64,000 nucleotides of DNA, from positions 12,447,675 through 12,511,674 of the forward strand of contig NC_087076.1 of the NCBI RefSeq assembly GCF_026151205.1. Reading direction: 5' to 3'. Position 1 is the stretch's first letter, and each line of letters starts with the position of its first letter. The notes beneath the pieces are model-generated. The model made no database searches. It was not told the origin of the DNA and saw only the letters and a list, made by a program, of their open reading frames with translations. Source of the DNA: Bolinopsis microptera (Eukaryota > Ctenophora > Tentaculata > Lobata > Bolinopsidae). This document shows positions 36,795 to 48,257 of the stretch, in pieces. Made by a program: the position numbers and the translations under genes.

Positions 36795-37766
36795 TTACTT
36801 CTTCTTCGCCTTCTTCTCTGTCTTTTTCTTCTCTGCTTCTTCCCGCCTCTTCTTCCTCTCTTCTCTGGCTAAAAAACGGATCTCTCGGTCTGCTCTGCAG
36901 AGATCCAGATTTATCCAGTATGATGACTCTTTCCAGCCCTTGCCATGGTTGGAATAATAGTTAACTGACTCCTGGTCAGCTGTCTGGATGATCAATGGCC
37001 GACAGGAGTCTGGCTTGTCTGAATCCACTTTACCTGCACGATGGCAACTGATAAAGTCACTTTTTTCAATCTTTAATGTCTCCTTGCAGAAATTCGAGTC
37101 CTCTTCCTGACGTAGCTTGGAGTTAGCTTTCTTGCTCTCTGGTACATTCAAAACACACAGATTGAGCTTCCTTAAATTCCGCTCATATGCATCAGTGTGC
37201 ATCTTTGTCTGAACTTTACTGACAACACTTTGTGAAGCTTGCTGTATGCTCATTTCTTCAATAACTTTCTTTTGACTATTTGCAGTCACATCTGCCCAGG
37301 ATTTGAAAGCCTGGTTCACTATTTTTGTTATTTCTTTTGGTTTTTCAGATGAATCATTAGAAGAACTGGTATGACTCACAGAATCTTCAACAATTCCTCT
37401 AATACACGGAGTTAGGGCCTCAAGTTCTTCTCTAATAACATTTCTCAGGGTCTTGGTTTCTTCACTGTCTGGATTTGTGGACTGGCTCCTCGTGCCCTTG
37501 ATGTGGGGGGAGATAAAGCAATTTTGGCAGCGCCAGTTAGTCAAGCGGTCACCTTCTTCCTGCGTTAATCCTGTAAGCCCAACACAGCAGTAGTGCCAGT
37601 ACATTTCGCAAGTTGCACATGCCAAAGAAAACTCCTCCTCAATATATTTTCTACATTCACAGCTGCGATCTTCTTCGTCGTCAATTTCACCATTATCTGT
37701 TGTCCCACCGATCTTTTCTGGACTTCTCTTGACATTTCTGGATCGTGTACTCTTTCCGCGTGTCAT
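36795..37766 (-). CDS. LINE ORF1 protein with PHD-type zinc finger
   Basis: A 323-codon intact frame from ATG at 37766. A Cys4-His-Cys3 PHD finger spans about residues 33-81 (CECRKYIEEEF, CATCEMYWHYCCVGL, WRCQNC). The middle is Ser/Glu-rich. The C-terminal half contains RNLRKLNLCVLNVPESK and RPLIIQTADQESVNYY, resembling the RNA-binding-like domain of LINE ORF1 proteins. It ends in a Lys/Glu-rich tail (AREERKKRREEAEKKK). ORF1 proteins bind the element's RNA; the function of the PHD finger in this setting is not established. Confidence 0.85.
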   Translation of the reverse strand: MTRGKSTRSRNVKRSPEKIGGTTDNGEIDDEEDRSCECRKYIEEEFSLACATCEMYWHYCCVGLTGLTQEEGDRLTNWRCQNCFISPHIKGTRSQSTNPDSEETKTLRNVIREELEALTPCIRGIVEDSVSHTSSSNDSSEKPKEITKIVNQAFKSWADVTANSQKKVIEEMSIQQASQSVVSKVQTKMHTDAYERNLRKLNLCVLNVPESKKANSKLRQEEDSNFCKETLKIEKSDFISCHRAGKVDSDKPDSCRPLIIQTADQESVNYYSNHGKGWKESSYWINLDLCRADREIRFLAREERKKRREEAEKKKTEKKAKKK

Positions 37767-39182
37767 ACCTCAAATTATTTGTTATATAGTAGTGTTGAAA
37801 GTATTAAAACTGATATAAATGGGTTAGATTTGAATTTGGAACCACAATGTCAAGGGTGATTTTTAAATGTTTCTCCCAATATTTGAGATAGGGAATATTT
37901 TTATTTTTTGAAGGGTTGTTTTTATAAAGGGTCATTGTGACAATTATGTGTATATTGTTTGGATAATTTTGATGTATAAAAAAAGGTAAATCAATTTTGA
38001 TCAAGCACAGTTGCTCGTTTTATAATCCCTTTGCTTTGCTACAACTATTATTTTTATTTTATGTCCTGGTTTCCTTTCCTTTGTCAACATTTTGAAAAGC
38101 GCTCATACTTCATCGGTATATGTAGTTTACAGTATAAACACAAACACTTTAATTTGAAGGAGGGTCCTTCCGTGACTCAGGATTTTTTGGCAAGGCCCCT
38201 TTTTATTTAATCCTTAATCTAAATGATTTTTAGATGGGGGGACCCTTCCGAATTGAAGACGACGAAACTACAATCGAGTTTGGATTAAACCTGAGCTTTT
38301 AGTCTATTTCAATGGGTGGCCAGTCTTTTCTTGGTCGAAACCTTTTCATTTTTTCCTTTTTAGCTTAAAAACTCCTCCTGTATGCCCAAAATTCATTTTC
38401 TTAACAGACAATACAATAACTCCGCTTGTATCCGCTTTTCCCATGATATCTAAACTTAAACAAATTTACAATGCTTCCGTGACTTACATTAATTCCATAT
38501 CTGGTTGGTAAAGACTCTTTTCTCGTAGGCACTTCAGATCGGTTATTACAAGCACTAGATCTCCCAAATCTGACTACTTCCAAGAGAACAACAATTTCAA
38601 GAAAGGTGGATTCCGTTAATGTACCATTCGACTTGTGATACTTGATACCATGATACTGTGAGCATTCAATTCGTATGCAATAGTCTATTTACAGGGGTCG
38701 CATTTATAAGAGAATCTCTTCCCACTGTTCGAGTTAAGCCAAATCCTCTCTAATATTCTCAACATTATCAACATTAACAATATGTTTCCTTGGATGGGAA
38801 CAGTGGCAGAAAAATCCCATGAACCGACATTTAGCAACGCAAAAAAAGAAGGAATCTCTACAATTATGCCATATCTTACATTACTAAAATAACACAGCTT
38901 CTGCCTTTGAAAAATTGCGGTGGCTTAAGATTGAAGAGGATGTACTTACATTTTACTTGATATCTATATTTCTCCTTTTGTTCTATTACAATACATCAGA
39001 ATATACTATGATTGTTTCCATTATTTATTAAGTAGCGCAACGGCCTCCCTATTACTAGAGGGATCAAGGAGATTTTGTTTTAAAAGCTTTCAAATATCTG
39101 CTACTTTCTAGCACATGAAGTGTTGATTGTGCTTAATCTGTACTGACAAGTTTTTAACATTAACTTGCTACTAATCTCAGGA
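37767..39182. other. divergent spacer between LINE and C2H2 gene
   Basis: The first few hundred bases may be the LINE's 5' untranslated region. Nothing else is recognisable. The C2H2 gene begins immediately after, behind a clear 3' splice acceptor (ACTAATCTCAG). Confidence 0.3.
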
Positions 39183-41130
39183 ATGGAGCCTAGTAATTTA
39201 CAAGACTTACAAGACTTAATCATATCCACGGAATGTCCTGATCCAGAAGATAAAGCTTGGTCCATCCCGGTGCAAATATTGATAGATCAATATGAATCAA
39301 CGAAGTACAATGATGCTCTTTGTTTAGGTAAATTTGTCTCTATATAATCAGAAAAATATAAATACGTGTTAAAAGCCAAAGATTAGAATGGATCCAGCAG
39401 GGATTAAAAAATTTGGCCTAGACAAAACAAAACAAAAGGGTCTTGATGAATTTGTTTTGATCCTCAAAGACTATAGCCAAGATTGAATGACACTGGGTGA
39501 TGTTCTAAATTACTAAATGTCCTCAATTTGGACAGCATAGTATATTTTTTAAGCTGCTGTACTTTTGACACTCTTACATTTATTAATATCATTTAGAGTT
39601 CATTTATAGCTTATTGAAATGCATTTCATGGATTCGAGATTATCATTTCTGTTACTATTGATACAAAATCATGTTAATTTTCAGGGAATTTCTCATTTGT
39701 GTTGCAGTCTGAAGAAGTACCCACTCCCAGTCAACCATCCACATCTGTGATCAAACCTAAACGCAAAGATGCTAGAAAATCAAAAGTACATAAGTCACGT
39801 GGAACATCAACATTCCATTTCTGCGAAAAATGCACTAAGGAATTTGGGTCTAAAACATTGTTCATTAGACATCTGAAGTCACACTCAGGTTTGTCTGTAC
39901 CTTGATTCTATTCATTTATTGCTCTAGTAGTTCTTTTTTCTTTTAGTTGCAGCTGTGCACCAAACACTGCAATGACTAAACAGAAATTTTGATAGTTCAA
40001 TGTGATCACATTGTTTTAAAATTAAAAGTGATGTTAATTTGTGTCAATTACAATATCAGTTAATGACAATATAATGTTTACTTTACAGATGAGCAGCCGT
40101 ATCAATGCCATCTATGTAGCAAATCGTTCAAACACTCCTGGTTGAAAGATAAGCATATAAAACTAAATCATGCTGCTATGTTTGGCAATTTGCAAGTCAC
40201 TAATGACAACAGTAAAGGAGGGAACATTCATATATGCAAGATATGCCATAAAACGTTTCCTTATTGGAACACCTATCTTGATCACGTCAAGGCCCATAAA
40301 GGTATACTATGAACAAAAATGCATTATTTTAACATTGTTATGAAATTAACTATAATTTAGATTGTTACACTCTCAGCACAAACCAAGTTTACTGATATTT
40401 TTAATGATTCTTGCAAGTATCTAGTAAGTAAGCACAAATCACTGGAATTATAATCAAACTGTATCAGAAAGTTATGTTATAAATTAATATTGTCAGGTGT
40501 AAAGGACCTAACGTGTTCAAAGGACAACTGTACAAAATCATTCAGAACCGTCAGTCAATTAAATGATCACATTAGGGGACATGAAAATGGTTTTGGATGT
40601 CGATTTTGTAACAAATCCTACAAAAGCAGAAGTGCCTTGAAATCGCATGAGCAAAAACACACAGAGGAAACTATTGAGAACAAGTGCACTATTTGTGCAA
40701 AGGAATACAATTCTAAAAATGCACTAAAGATGCATGAACGAAGTCATTCAAACCAAATATCGAGCCATAAAATGGCTAGTTCACACAGTAAGATATCTCC
40801 ACTCAATGTACCTGCTCAAAAGTCAACCGAAAGCAGCAACCAAAGTGCCATCTATTATGAAGAGGTGATGTAATTAGTAGTTTCTTTATTATTATAGTAT
40901 ATTAATTACATTTCAAAATGTCTGAACTCTTGTCGTGTGGTTCCCCTCTTACGCATTTAAAAATAAATTATTCTTTTCAGGTTGACAATCAAAGATGGTT
41001 CAGATGTAAATTATGTCCAAATATACGATCAGCTGATATTTCCACTATAATGTCTCATGTTTGCTTGACACATTCATTGGACACAGTTTCTAAAAAAGTT
41101 ATCACCAAAGACAACAAATATATAGTGTGA
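39183..41130 (+). CDS. C2H2 zinc finger protein, 359 aa
   Basis: Five exons: 39183-39327, 39685-39888, 40089-40301, 40497-40864, 40981-41130; phases 1,1,1,0. The N terminus is acidic (MEPSNLQDLQDLIISTECPD) with a basic stretch in exon 2 (KPKRKDARKSKVHK). C2H2 fingers follow: CEKCTKEF, CHLCSKSF, CKICHKTF, a longer CSKDNCTKSF, CRFCNKSY and CTICAKEY, plus a degenerate CKLCPNIRSADISTIMSHVC near the C terminus. One exon holds roughly one or two fingers. This is an ordinary DNA-binding architecture, orthology unknown. The ATG lies 2 nt after a strong acceptor (CTAATCTCAG). The gene ends 288 bp before the isochorismatase-like gene. Confidence 0.87.
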
Positions 41131-41418
41131 TGATGATAACCTTACAACGTAAATGGGAATTTTACCTGATTCTTTTTACCTGATTCTTTTTATACTGTGC
41201 ATAAAACTTCAGTTGCTTTTAAATATTAATAAGAGTCATAATTGTTAAACATAAGGCCTTAATTTTTATCTTGAAAATTTGTATGTTTAATGCATATTTT
41301 GATCTAGTGTTTGGAGTTTTATTTATTCAATAACTAGAAGAAGACATTTTTGCCTTTTCAGTAAATATAATGCATGCTATTGTTTTGACATGACACTGTA
41401 CTGTGGAGTTTTGTTAGG

Positions 41419-42687
41419 ATGTCAGTGGGCCGATTGATAGCATCCAGAACGGCCATGTTCTGCTGTGACATGCAGGACAAGTTCAGACCTTCCATCAGAC
41501 ACTTCCCAGCTATTCTGTCCAATGCCAACAGAATGTTACAAAGTGCAAAACTTCTTGACATTCCCCTGGTAGTTACAGAACAGTACCCTAAAGGTGAAGT
41601 GGGTAATATTACCGAGTTTGGCAGTTTTAAGGCTGAACTAATTAATAAACAAAAACAATTAACTTATAATCGTTTTCAATTTCAAAATATGTGATTGATT
41701 TAATCCGCAATTAATTCCTGAATCATGGAGCAGTAGCAGCTACCTCGAATAAAAGCTTCTTTTTGTCAGGTTTGGGAAGCACCTGTTCTGAGCTGGATAT
41801 AGACCACTGCTCTATCAACTGCCCCAAAACAAAATTCAGCATGATGATTCCGGAAGTTAAATCTTATCTTGAAGAAAAAAAGACCCGAAAATCAATTGTT
41901 CTTTTTGGTATAGAGGTATGTAATAATCTACAACTGTATTTATTAACAGATTGCCACTCAGACTTTGAATATATAATAATGATCTGTGCCTACAATTGAT
42001 CTTATAATTACTGTAGCGACAAGCGTTGATAACGATCATAAAATTCTCTGATAGGCTCACGTGTGTATACAACAAACAGCTATTGATCTGATATCGCTCG
42101 GTTATGAAGTTCATGTTATCGTGGATGCTACTTCCTCAAGAACTGACACCGACAGAGTCTTTGCTTTTCAGGTTTGCAATTTTAAAATCATATAAGTACT
42201 TTTGGTTCTTAAATTTGTTACTAGTATATTCATATATTAAGTATCTAGTTTTTGGATTATATCGCAAAGCCATCCGCTTTGACATCGGCAATCTTTATTT
42301 GCTTGTTTGATTGTTGATATAAGCGGGATAAAAATACTTTATTTCATTTCATTTCATATTCTTATGATTTTATCCATTATATAATATAGATTGTTATATA
42401 GATTACAGATGCTTATAGTAGTGTTGTAAATTTGATCACATGTACATTTTACAATATTATTAACTCTATTTTTCTAGAGTTGCCTTCAACACATTCCAGA
42501 AAAACTAACATATTTATAAATATTGTTCTCACAGAGAATGAGGCAAGCAGGGGTGTTCCTAACTACAAGTGAGAGCATGATCCTAACTTTAGCGGGAGGT
42601 TCAGACCACCCCCAGTTCAAACAGTTGCAGAAAATCATCACAACTGAGGCGGAGGACACAAAGTTACTCACCTTTCCAATGCTTTGA
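41419..42687 (+). CDS. isochorismatase-domain hydrolase (ISOC1/2-like)
   Basis: A cysteine hydrolase of the isochorismatase-like superfamily, single domain, 196 aa (human ISOC2 about 205). Four exons: 41419-41593, 41770-41915, 42055-42171, 42535-42687. The Asp-Lys-Cys triad is visible: Asp17 in CCDMQDKF, Lys in CPKTKFSM, and the nucleophile Cys in GIEAHVCIQQ. Other landmarks are [17 protein letters not shown] and [12 protein letters not shown]. The physiological substrate of animal ISOC proteins is not known. The start is [16 protein letters not shown], similar to the vertebrate N terminus. The ATG follows an AG by 1 nt (TTTGTTAG-G-ATG). MTAP begins 463 bp downstream. Confidence 0.92.
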
Positions 42688-43150
42688 AATCGATGATCTA
42701 TAAACTAAAAAAATACTAACAATTAAAGTAGTGGCTTTGTTTTTTACTTTGTACTCTTGTACAATGTACAATGTACATGTACAGTGTACAGTTTACGGCA
42801 AGCAATGCCAAGCTCAGTTAGAGTCTAGCTCAAAATTTGGGGCTAAGGACGAGCATGATACATTTTTAAAAATAATTTCGTGTTGCTGTTTTTTCAGAAT
42901 TTGCATGGATTTGGGTTAAACAAAGTTTGAAATGTTACAATATCTCATTTATAATTTCTAAGTTCTGCTGTTTTGGAATTAAAGTATACTGTTTACAAAA
43001 CAAGATCTGATTACACTTTGATAGTGAATTTTTTCTATTTCTCGTAATATTTTTATCTTTCTTCAAATCAAAGAGGATTCAGAAAAAAGGCACGCTCATA
43101 TTGAATTCCTTACGAAATATCATAACATTATCATTAACTGATCTGTAGCA

Positions 43151-45030
43151 ATGAAGATAGGCATCCTCGGAGGAACCGGGTTAGACGATCCCGACATACT
43201 ACTCACTAGATCAGAACTTGTCTTTGATAAAAGTGCTACAAGAACAGCTGCTAATGGACTACCAGCGGACTATGGGGAGCCCCTAGACAACCTGGTCTCT
43301 GGTACTAGGATATTATCTTTACTTTACTTATAAAAAGCTTGTCAGGATCAGCTCACTGATTCCAGGTTGGTCAAACAACCTCCACCCTTGACTTTTAGAA
43401 TGCAGACTTCTAGAATGCCCTGCGATAAATAATTTAGATCAGTGCTGGCAGTTCCTCTGGATCCATCTTTCTTACATAAAATCAGCCTTTTTAAATTGTT
43501 GATTTTAAGTTCATAACAAAACTTTTATTTTGAAGGAGTTATAGAAGGAGTTGAGTGTGTAATTCTAGCGAGACATGGCCGACAACATCAATGGAATCCT
43601 AGTAATGTCAACTACAGAGCAAACTTTCTAGCTCTTAAACAAGCAGGTTTGTTCTACAGATTTGTAAATTTTTGTTTCCATTCTCACAGTCTTGTTTACT
43701 TGTATGTACTCTGTTTAGAATTCGGTTGAAAAAGTTCAATATCAGGGATAAATCATTAAACCTTGACATCTCGATTCAGTGTCTCACAATATCATATTAT
43801 GGTAGAAGTGGTGTAATATATCTTGTCTCCCCAGGCTGTGACTTAGTGATAGCTACTCACAGTGTAGGTTCGCTGGTTGAAGAATATAAACCTAGAGATT
43901 TCATTCTGCTCGACCAGGTCATTGACAGGACACAGAAGAGAAACTTGACGTATTATGACAACAAGGATACAAGTTTTAAGGGCGTGTACCATGCTTCCTT
44001 TGGAGACCCTTACGATACCAAACTTAGACAGGTTTGTCTCCGAATTTTCTTTAGACTCTAAGTTGACATAGCTATGTTAACATTAGTCTTGTGAAACTAT
44101 TGCGTACCCACCTAGATCAGATGAAGTCTGAAACGAGTTTCATCTCTTTTCTCCATGATCACTCGTGAAACTATTATAATACCTTAAAAACTTGACATGT
44201 TTTAACCGTTTTAGGAAGTTAGGTAATTATGAATACCAAAATACAATGCTTTATTAAAGTTTCAACTGTTAAGCTCATGGTTTGTGATGATGACAAAGAA
44301 ATTCAATAGGTTATAATAGATTCGAGTGAAGAGCTAGGGTTTCCTCTTCACCAAACTGGAACGTGTGTAGCTATTGAAGGACCCAGATTCTCTTCTAGAG
44401 CTGAGGTTAGATTAATTCTTTATTTGTTCATCAATGTTTTGTTCAGTTTGCCAGAGTACCATGACCATAGATTTTACTTCATAATTTGAGGTGGCAAAAG
44501 TTTGATATCATATCAGAGATGAATTGGGATTTATATCACAAATTGATTAAGAGTTTTATTGATGCCTCTCTTTTAGAGTCTGATGTTCAAGCAGTGGGGA
44601 GCAAATCTAGTGGGGATGACACAAGTCCCTGAAGCTCAGCTGGCAAAGGAGCTGAACTTGCCTTTTGTTGCTATCGCCATGGTTACAGATTACGATGCCT
44701 GGAAACAAGATGCCAAACCTGTTACTGTTGAAGAAATTGTCAAGGTTTTTTGTCACTCGTTTTTGTTTTATTGTAATGCACGTTAGTGTCTTAAGTCTTA
44801 AGGTTTGTTACGGTTGCGGAAGTGACTTTGAACAAATCGACTTGCTCCAATGCCGTAAAATAACACCATTTAACAGTTGTACTGTAACTTTGCAGACGCT
44901 GAGGAGTAACGGTGACAAGATGATAAAGTTTCTGAAGCGGATAATACCCATGATAGCTGCTTCTAACGATTGGAAAGTAGAAACCAAAGCTGACGAGGGA
45001 TTGATCACACGCCCTTTGCCAACTGAATAA
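43151..45030 (+). CDS. MTAP: S-methyl-5'-thioadenosine phosphorylase
   Basis: Cleaves methylthioadenosine, the by-product of polyamine synthesis, to adenine and 5-methylthioribose-1-phosphate for methionine salvage (cytosolic trimer). Six exons: 43151-43301, 43536-43646, 43835-44031, 44310-44405, 44577-44744, 44896-45030; 285 aa against 283 in human. The phosphate-binding start [22 protein letters not shown] (residues 61-68), [32 protein letters not shown] and MVTDYDAWK are all present. The human TTACGSL segment reads ATHSVGSL here, a substitution at an otherwise conserved place. The ATG follows an AG by 2 nt (GATCTGTAG-CA-ATG). TMEM267 starts 563 bp downstream. Confidence 0.96.
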
Positions 45031-45374
45031 TAACCTTTTTGAGGAAAATTAATTTATTAGAATTTTGATTTTGAACCTAAATTGATTGACGACCTTTATT
45101 TTAAGAGGTTTTTATTATTTTTTAAGTTATTGATTTATTAATATGAATTTTGGCGCTGTGGGTATAGTATAGTAGTTTTCCAACGTTTACACCAGTAAAA
45201 TACTTCTAATTTTATATTCGAACTCGTTTCTGTGTTTTATCCATTCACACATCATCACAGCTCAAGGCGAAGATCGTCAAACTCAGTTTCATCAACATTA
45301 CATTTTAATATCATAAACATATCTAATCCCACAAGATATGCTATTGAAAAACAAACATACATACTTCTTAGTAC

Positions 45375-45475
45375 TTACCCCTCTACTTACCCTCACTTAC
45401 CCTCACCCCACTACTTACCCTCACTTACCCTCACTTACCCCACTACTTACCCTCACTTACCCCACTATTTACCCC
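45375..45475. repeat. minisatellite of CCTCACTTA / CCCCACTACTTA units
   Basis: Polypyrimidine-rich repeat of CTTACCCTCACTTACCC type just upstream of TMEM267. It is followed by a duplicated acceptor-like block, CTCTCTGTAGAACATGATATTGT and CTCTCTACAGAACATGATA, at about 45478 and 45558. Confidence 0.85.
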
Positions 45476-45593
45476 TACTCTCTGTAGAACATGATATTGT
45501 ACAACATCTGATCCCACAAGTTATTGACAAACACCGCATACTGTTTACTTAACCTCACTCTCTACAGAACATGATATTGTGAGTATTACGGTG

Positions 45594-47524
45594 ATGTACC
45601 TCAAGATTTTATCTATTGGTATACTGGTAACATCGTGTTATTACGGGGACTTACTGCTAAACCTCAACTCAAGTCATGTAAGTAAGTTTAAGTACATGTA
45701 AGTCGTGTTAGTAAGTGTAAGTAATGTAAGTAATTTTATGTTAGTTTAAGTACATGTAAGTCATGTAAGTAAGAGATTTAGGGAAGCACCACAGATTCTT
45801 ATATAATTTTAAATGTATCAAGATTTGCTTGAGGAGATAGCAATTGTAAGTCGTTTAGTGTCTAGATTCTATTTTTGGAGAGGACGGTAGAGAGGGCCCT
45901 AGATATTGATCACGTGATCTTGGAATCATTGACTGGGTGGCAGCTATTAGTACGAGTGTTTGGTGACAACATGTTGTTAGTGCAGTGGGCACCTTGACAT
46001 TAATACTTGAATAGTTATTAGTTTTAATAATTAAGAATAATAAATATGTAAGACGTAAGTGATAGTTAGTGTGCGTGTTCTGCAAATATAATAAATTCTT
46101 GCAAAAATGAATATATTTGCAAAAACTTCGGTTTCCAGTAAGTTTCAATAAAGTATATTGCAGCTAACTTGACAGGCTGCTTGTTTGTCAGTATGTTATA
46201 TAGTCTCTCTATTTTTCAGGGGGTGTTACTCCGGGCCATCACAGACAACCTTGTACATGGCTCTCTGGCGGTTATCATCTGGTTGCTAGGATACATGAGT
46301 CACGTGGAGTGTTGCCATAACGATGCTAAGTCACGTGACAATGTGGGTAACGGCCTGGCAAAACACACGGTTGTTATTCTGCAGAGTGTTGCGTGTGGGA
46401 TCGTGTGCTGTGCCGTGGATTTGGACCATTTTATCGCTGCTGGCTCACTAAATCTTCAGGTACAGCCTGATCTTAATCAAATGTAGATTTTTCTAGTTCA
46501 TTTTATATTTTACTAGCTTACTCTAGCTCTGACCATTACAAAAACCTCTGCTGTCATGAAATTCTCCACACACGATTAGTTAATTAGTATTAGTAATGAG
46601 ACAATCAATTATTGATAACAACATTACCAAGAAGTCCTAACCCCGACAGGACGCGCTGCACGCGCCATACCGTGGAGTACTGCACAACAGTGTCCTCCTG
46701 ATAGCACTACTAATGTGTTACTACTACAAACCTAGATCTAGTCTGGTTCTTCTTTCAGTCGCCATATCTTCTCATCAGGTACTTCATAAATAATAGAAAA
46801 ATGTTATTTCAAATCTGGACACGAGTCTTGAAACACCCTGTAGCTGTATTTGGTGTGGTCTAGGGAGTGTTTACCAGGATTATTGTGGCAACTTTGATAA
46901 TTGGGTAGAAAAAACCTTAACCTGTACCTGGTTACCTTGTTGAATGTTGCCTGCATGTAAGAGCAATTCTAACTCTGCACAAAATATTATGTTATCAGCA
47001 CACTAGACTTTTCTCAAGGCATGTTTTGTTAACTGGGCCCAAGCTAACTGTTTCACTACCGATATAATATGTAGTGTTGATCAGAGTTGCCTTTTAAATA
47101 TAATATGTGACACAAATCTATGAAATGGAGCTGATAACCTCTAATACGGGGAGCAGAACCTTTGCTTCTAACTAGACAAAACCTTTATAAAGATAGCAAA
47201 CTTGGTTATGTGTACAACTTTTAACTAAATCTGGAATGATGATGCTAAACCATTGAGCCCAAGCCTGCTCCATTGTGAGTCGTAAACAGGTCCTAATTTG
47301 TTTTGGCAAAATTCCAATTGTCATAAAAAGTATTTGACCAGACTTTCGTTTAGTTACGGGATGGTATAAGACGAGGTTTATCCTTCTCCCCTCTCTACTC
47401 CTCCCCGCCTCTTCCCTACAAGCTCTACCTCTTCCTCATGTGCGCTGTGATGCTGTCATTCAGACACTTCCTTCCTACTTCCAACCGGACTATCCACAAA
47501 CATCCTGCTTTCAAAAATGTTTGA
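45594..47524 (+). CDS. TMEM267: TMEM267-like multi-pass membrane protein
   Basis: Four phase-0 exons: 45594-45677, 46220-46459, 46650-46778, 47354-47524; 207 aa (human about 215). It resembles the YdjM/metal-dependent hydrolase-like membrane family. Landmarks are LRAITDNLVHGSLAVIIW (human LRALSDNAVHCVIGMW), CAVDLDHFIAAGSLNL (VIDVDHFFLAGSMSL), PYRGVLHNSVLL, and the cross-exon SSHQ-LRDGIRRGLSFSP (SHHIRDGIRHGLWICP). About five hydrophobic spans are seen. Function is unknown in any species as far as I know; the conserved D/H residues suggest a metal site. Start choice: the ATG at 45594 gives a short N-terminal membrane span; an upstream ATG at 45571 hits a stop after three codons. Exon 1 is followed by many GTAAGT copies (see findings). 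Confidence 0.85.
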
Positions 47525-48257
47525 TTAATTTAAAGGTAATTCGATAATTAGCATGTTAGTTAGATTTCAGAAATTTGGTTCAAGCACTTCGTGGTGTTTG
47601 ACGGTAGACATCACGGGCCGTGATATGGTTTGAAATTTTGTTGGGTGACTGAAACTTTTCGGTTGAGAATGTCAGACGTTTTCGGTGAAATTATGTTATA
47701 TTTTTGGATGAGCCATTTTCTATTGTTTATATTTTTTGTAACCGATGTTATTTGTTTAAATGTTGCGATGATAATTTTTAATGCTAAACTTGTTATGTTA
47801 TTATTTGGGTCCGGGCTTCGACAATTATAAAAATGTACTGCCATTAAATTTGTTTTAAATTAAAAAGATGCCCGACTTTTTCATTGTTTTCGTACACTTG
47901 AAATTAAAAACATTGCCTGTCAGATATCTCATTAATTAGTTTATATATCTCATTAATTAGTTAATATATCGGGGGGGGGGGGGGTGTCACGTCCGTCTAT
48001 GTCCGCTTGTCTCATAGAATCCAAAAAGGACAGGACATAGGCGGACATAGGCGGACATAGACGGACATAGGCGGACATAGACGGACATAAGCGGACATTA
48101 ATGGACACCTAAATTGCTAAATAAAATGTTCAATTTTTGCTGTTAAATAGGGGATCATGTTTTTTGTCCGTTCGGTACCCTATATTTTCAAAACGGACAA
48201 AAAATAGAGCGGACAAAAATGGACAAAAACGGACAAAAATGGAAATAACATTTAGAT

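Larger units (their letters stand above)
33417..37766 (-). mobile_element. CR1-like non-LTR retrotransposon (LINE), nearly full length, inactive
   Basis: Runs on the minus strand. ORF1 (37766-36795) has a PHD finger; after 29 nt, ORF2 (from 36765) encodes an apurinic endonuclease and a reverse transcriptase. This order and the ORF1 PHD finger are typical of the CR1/L2 group. Lesions that I can see: a one-base frameshift at about 35352-35372, an insertion of about 310 bp inside the reverse transcriptase at about 34578-34888, and a TAG stop at 33798-33800. Outside these the frames are intact, so the insertion is probably young. No target-site duplication was identified and the 5' limit upstream of ORF1 is unknown. 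Confidence 0.9.
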
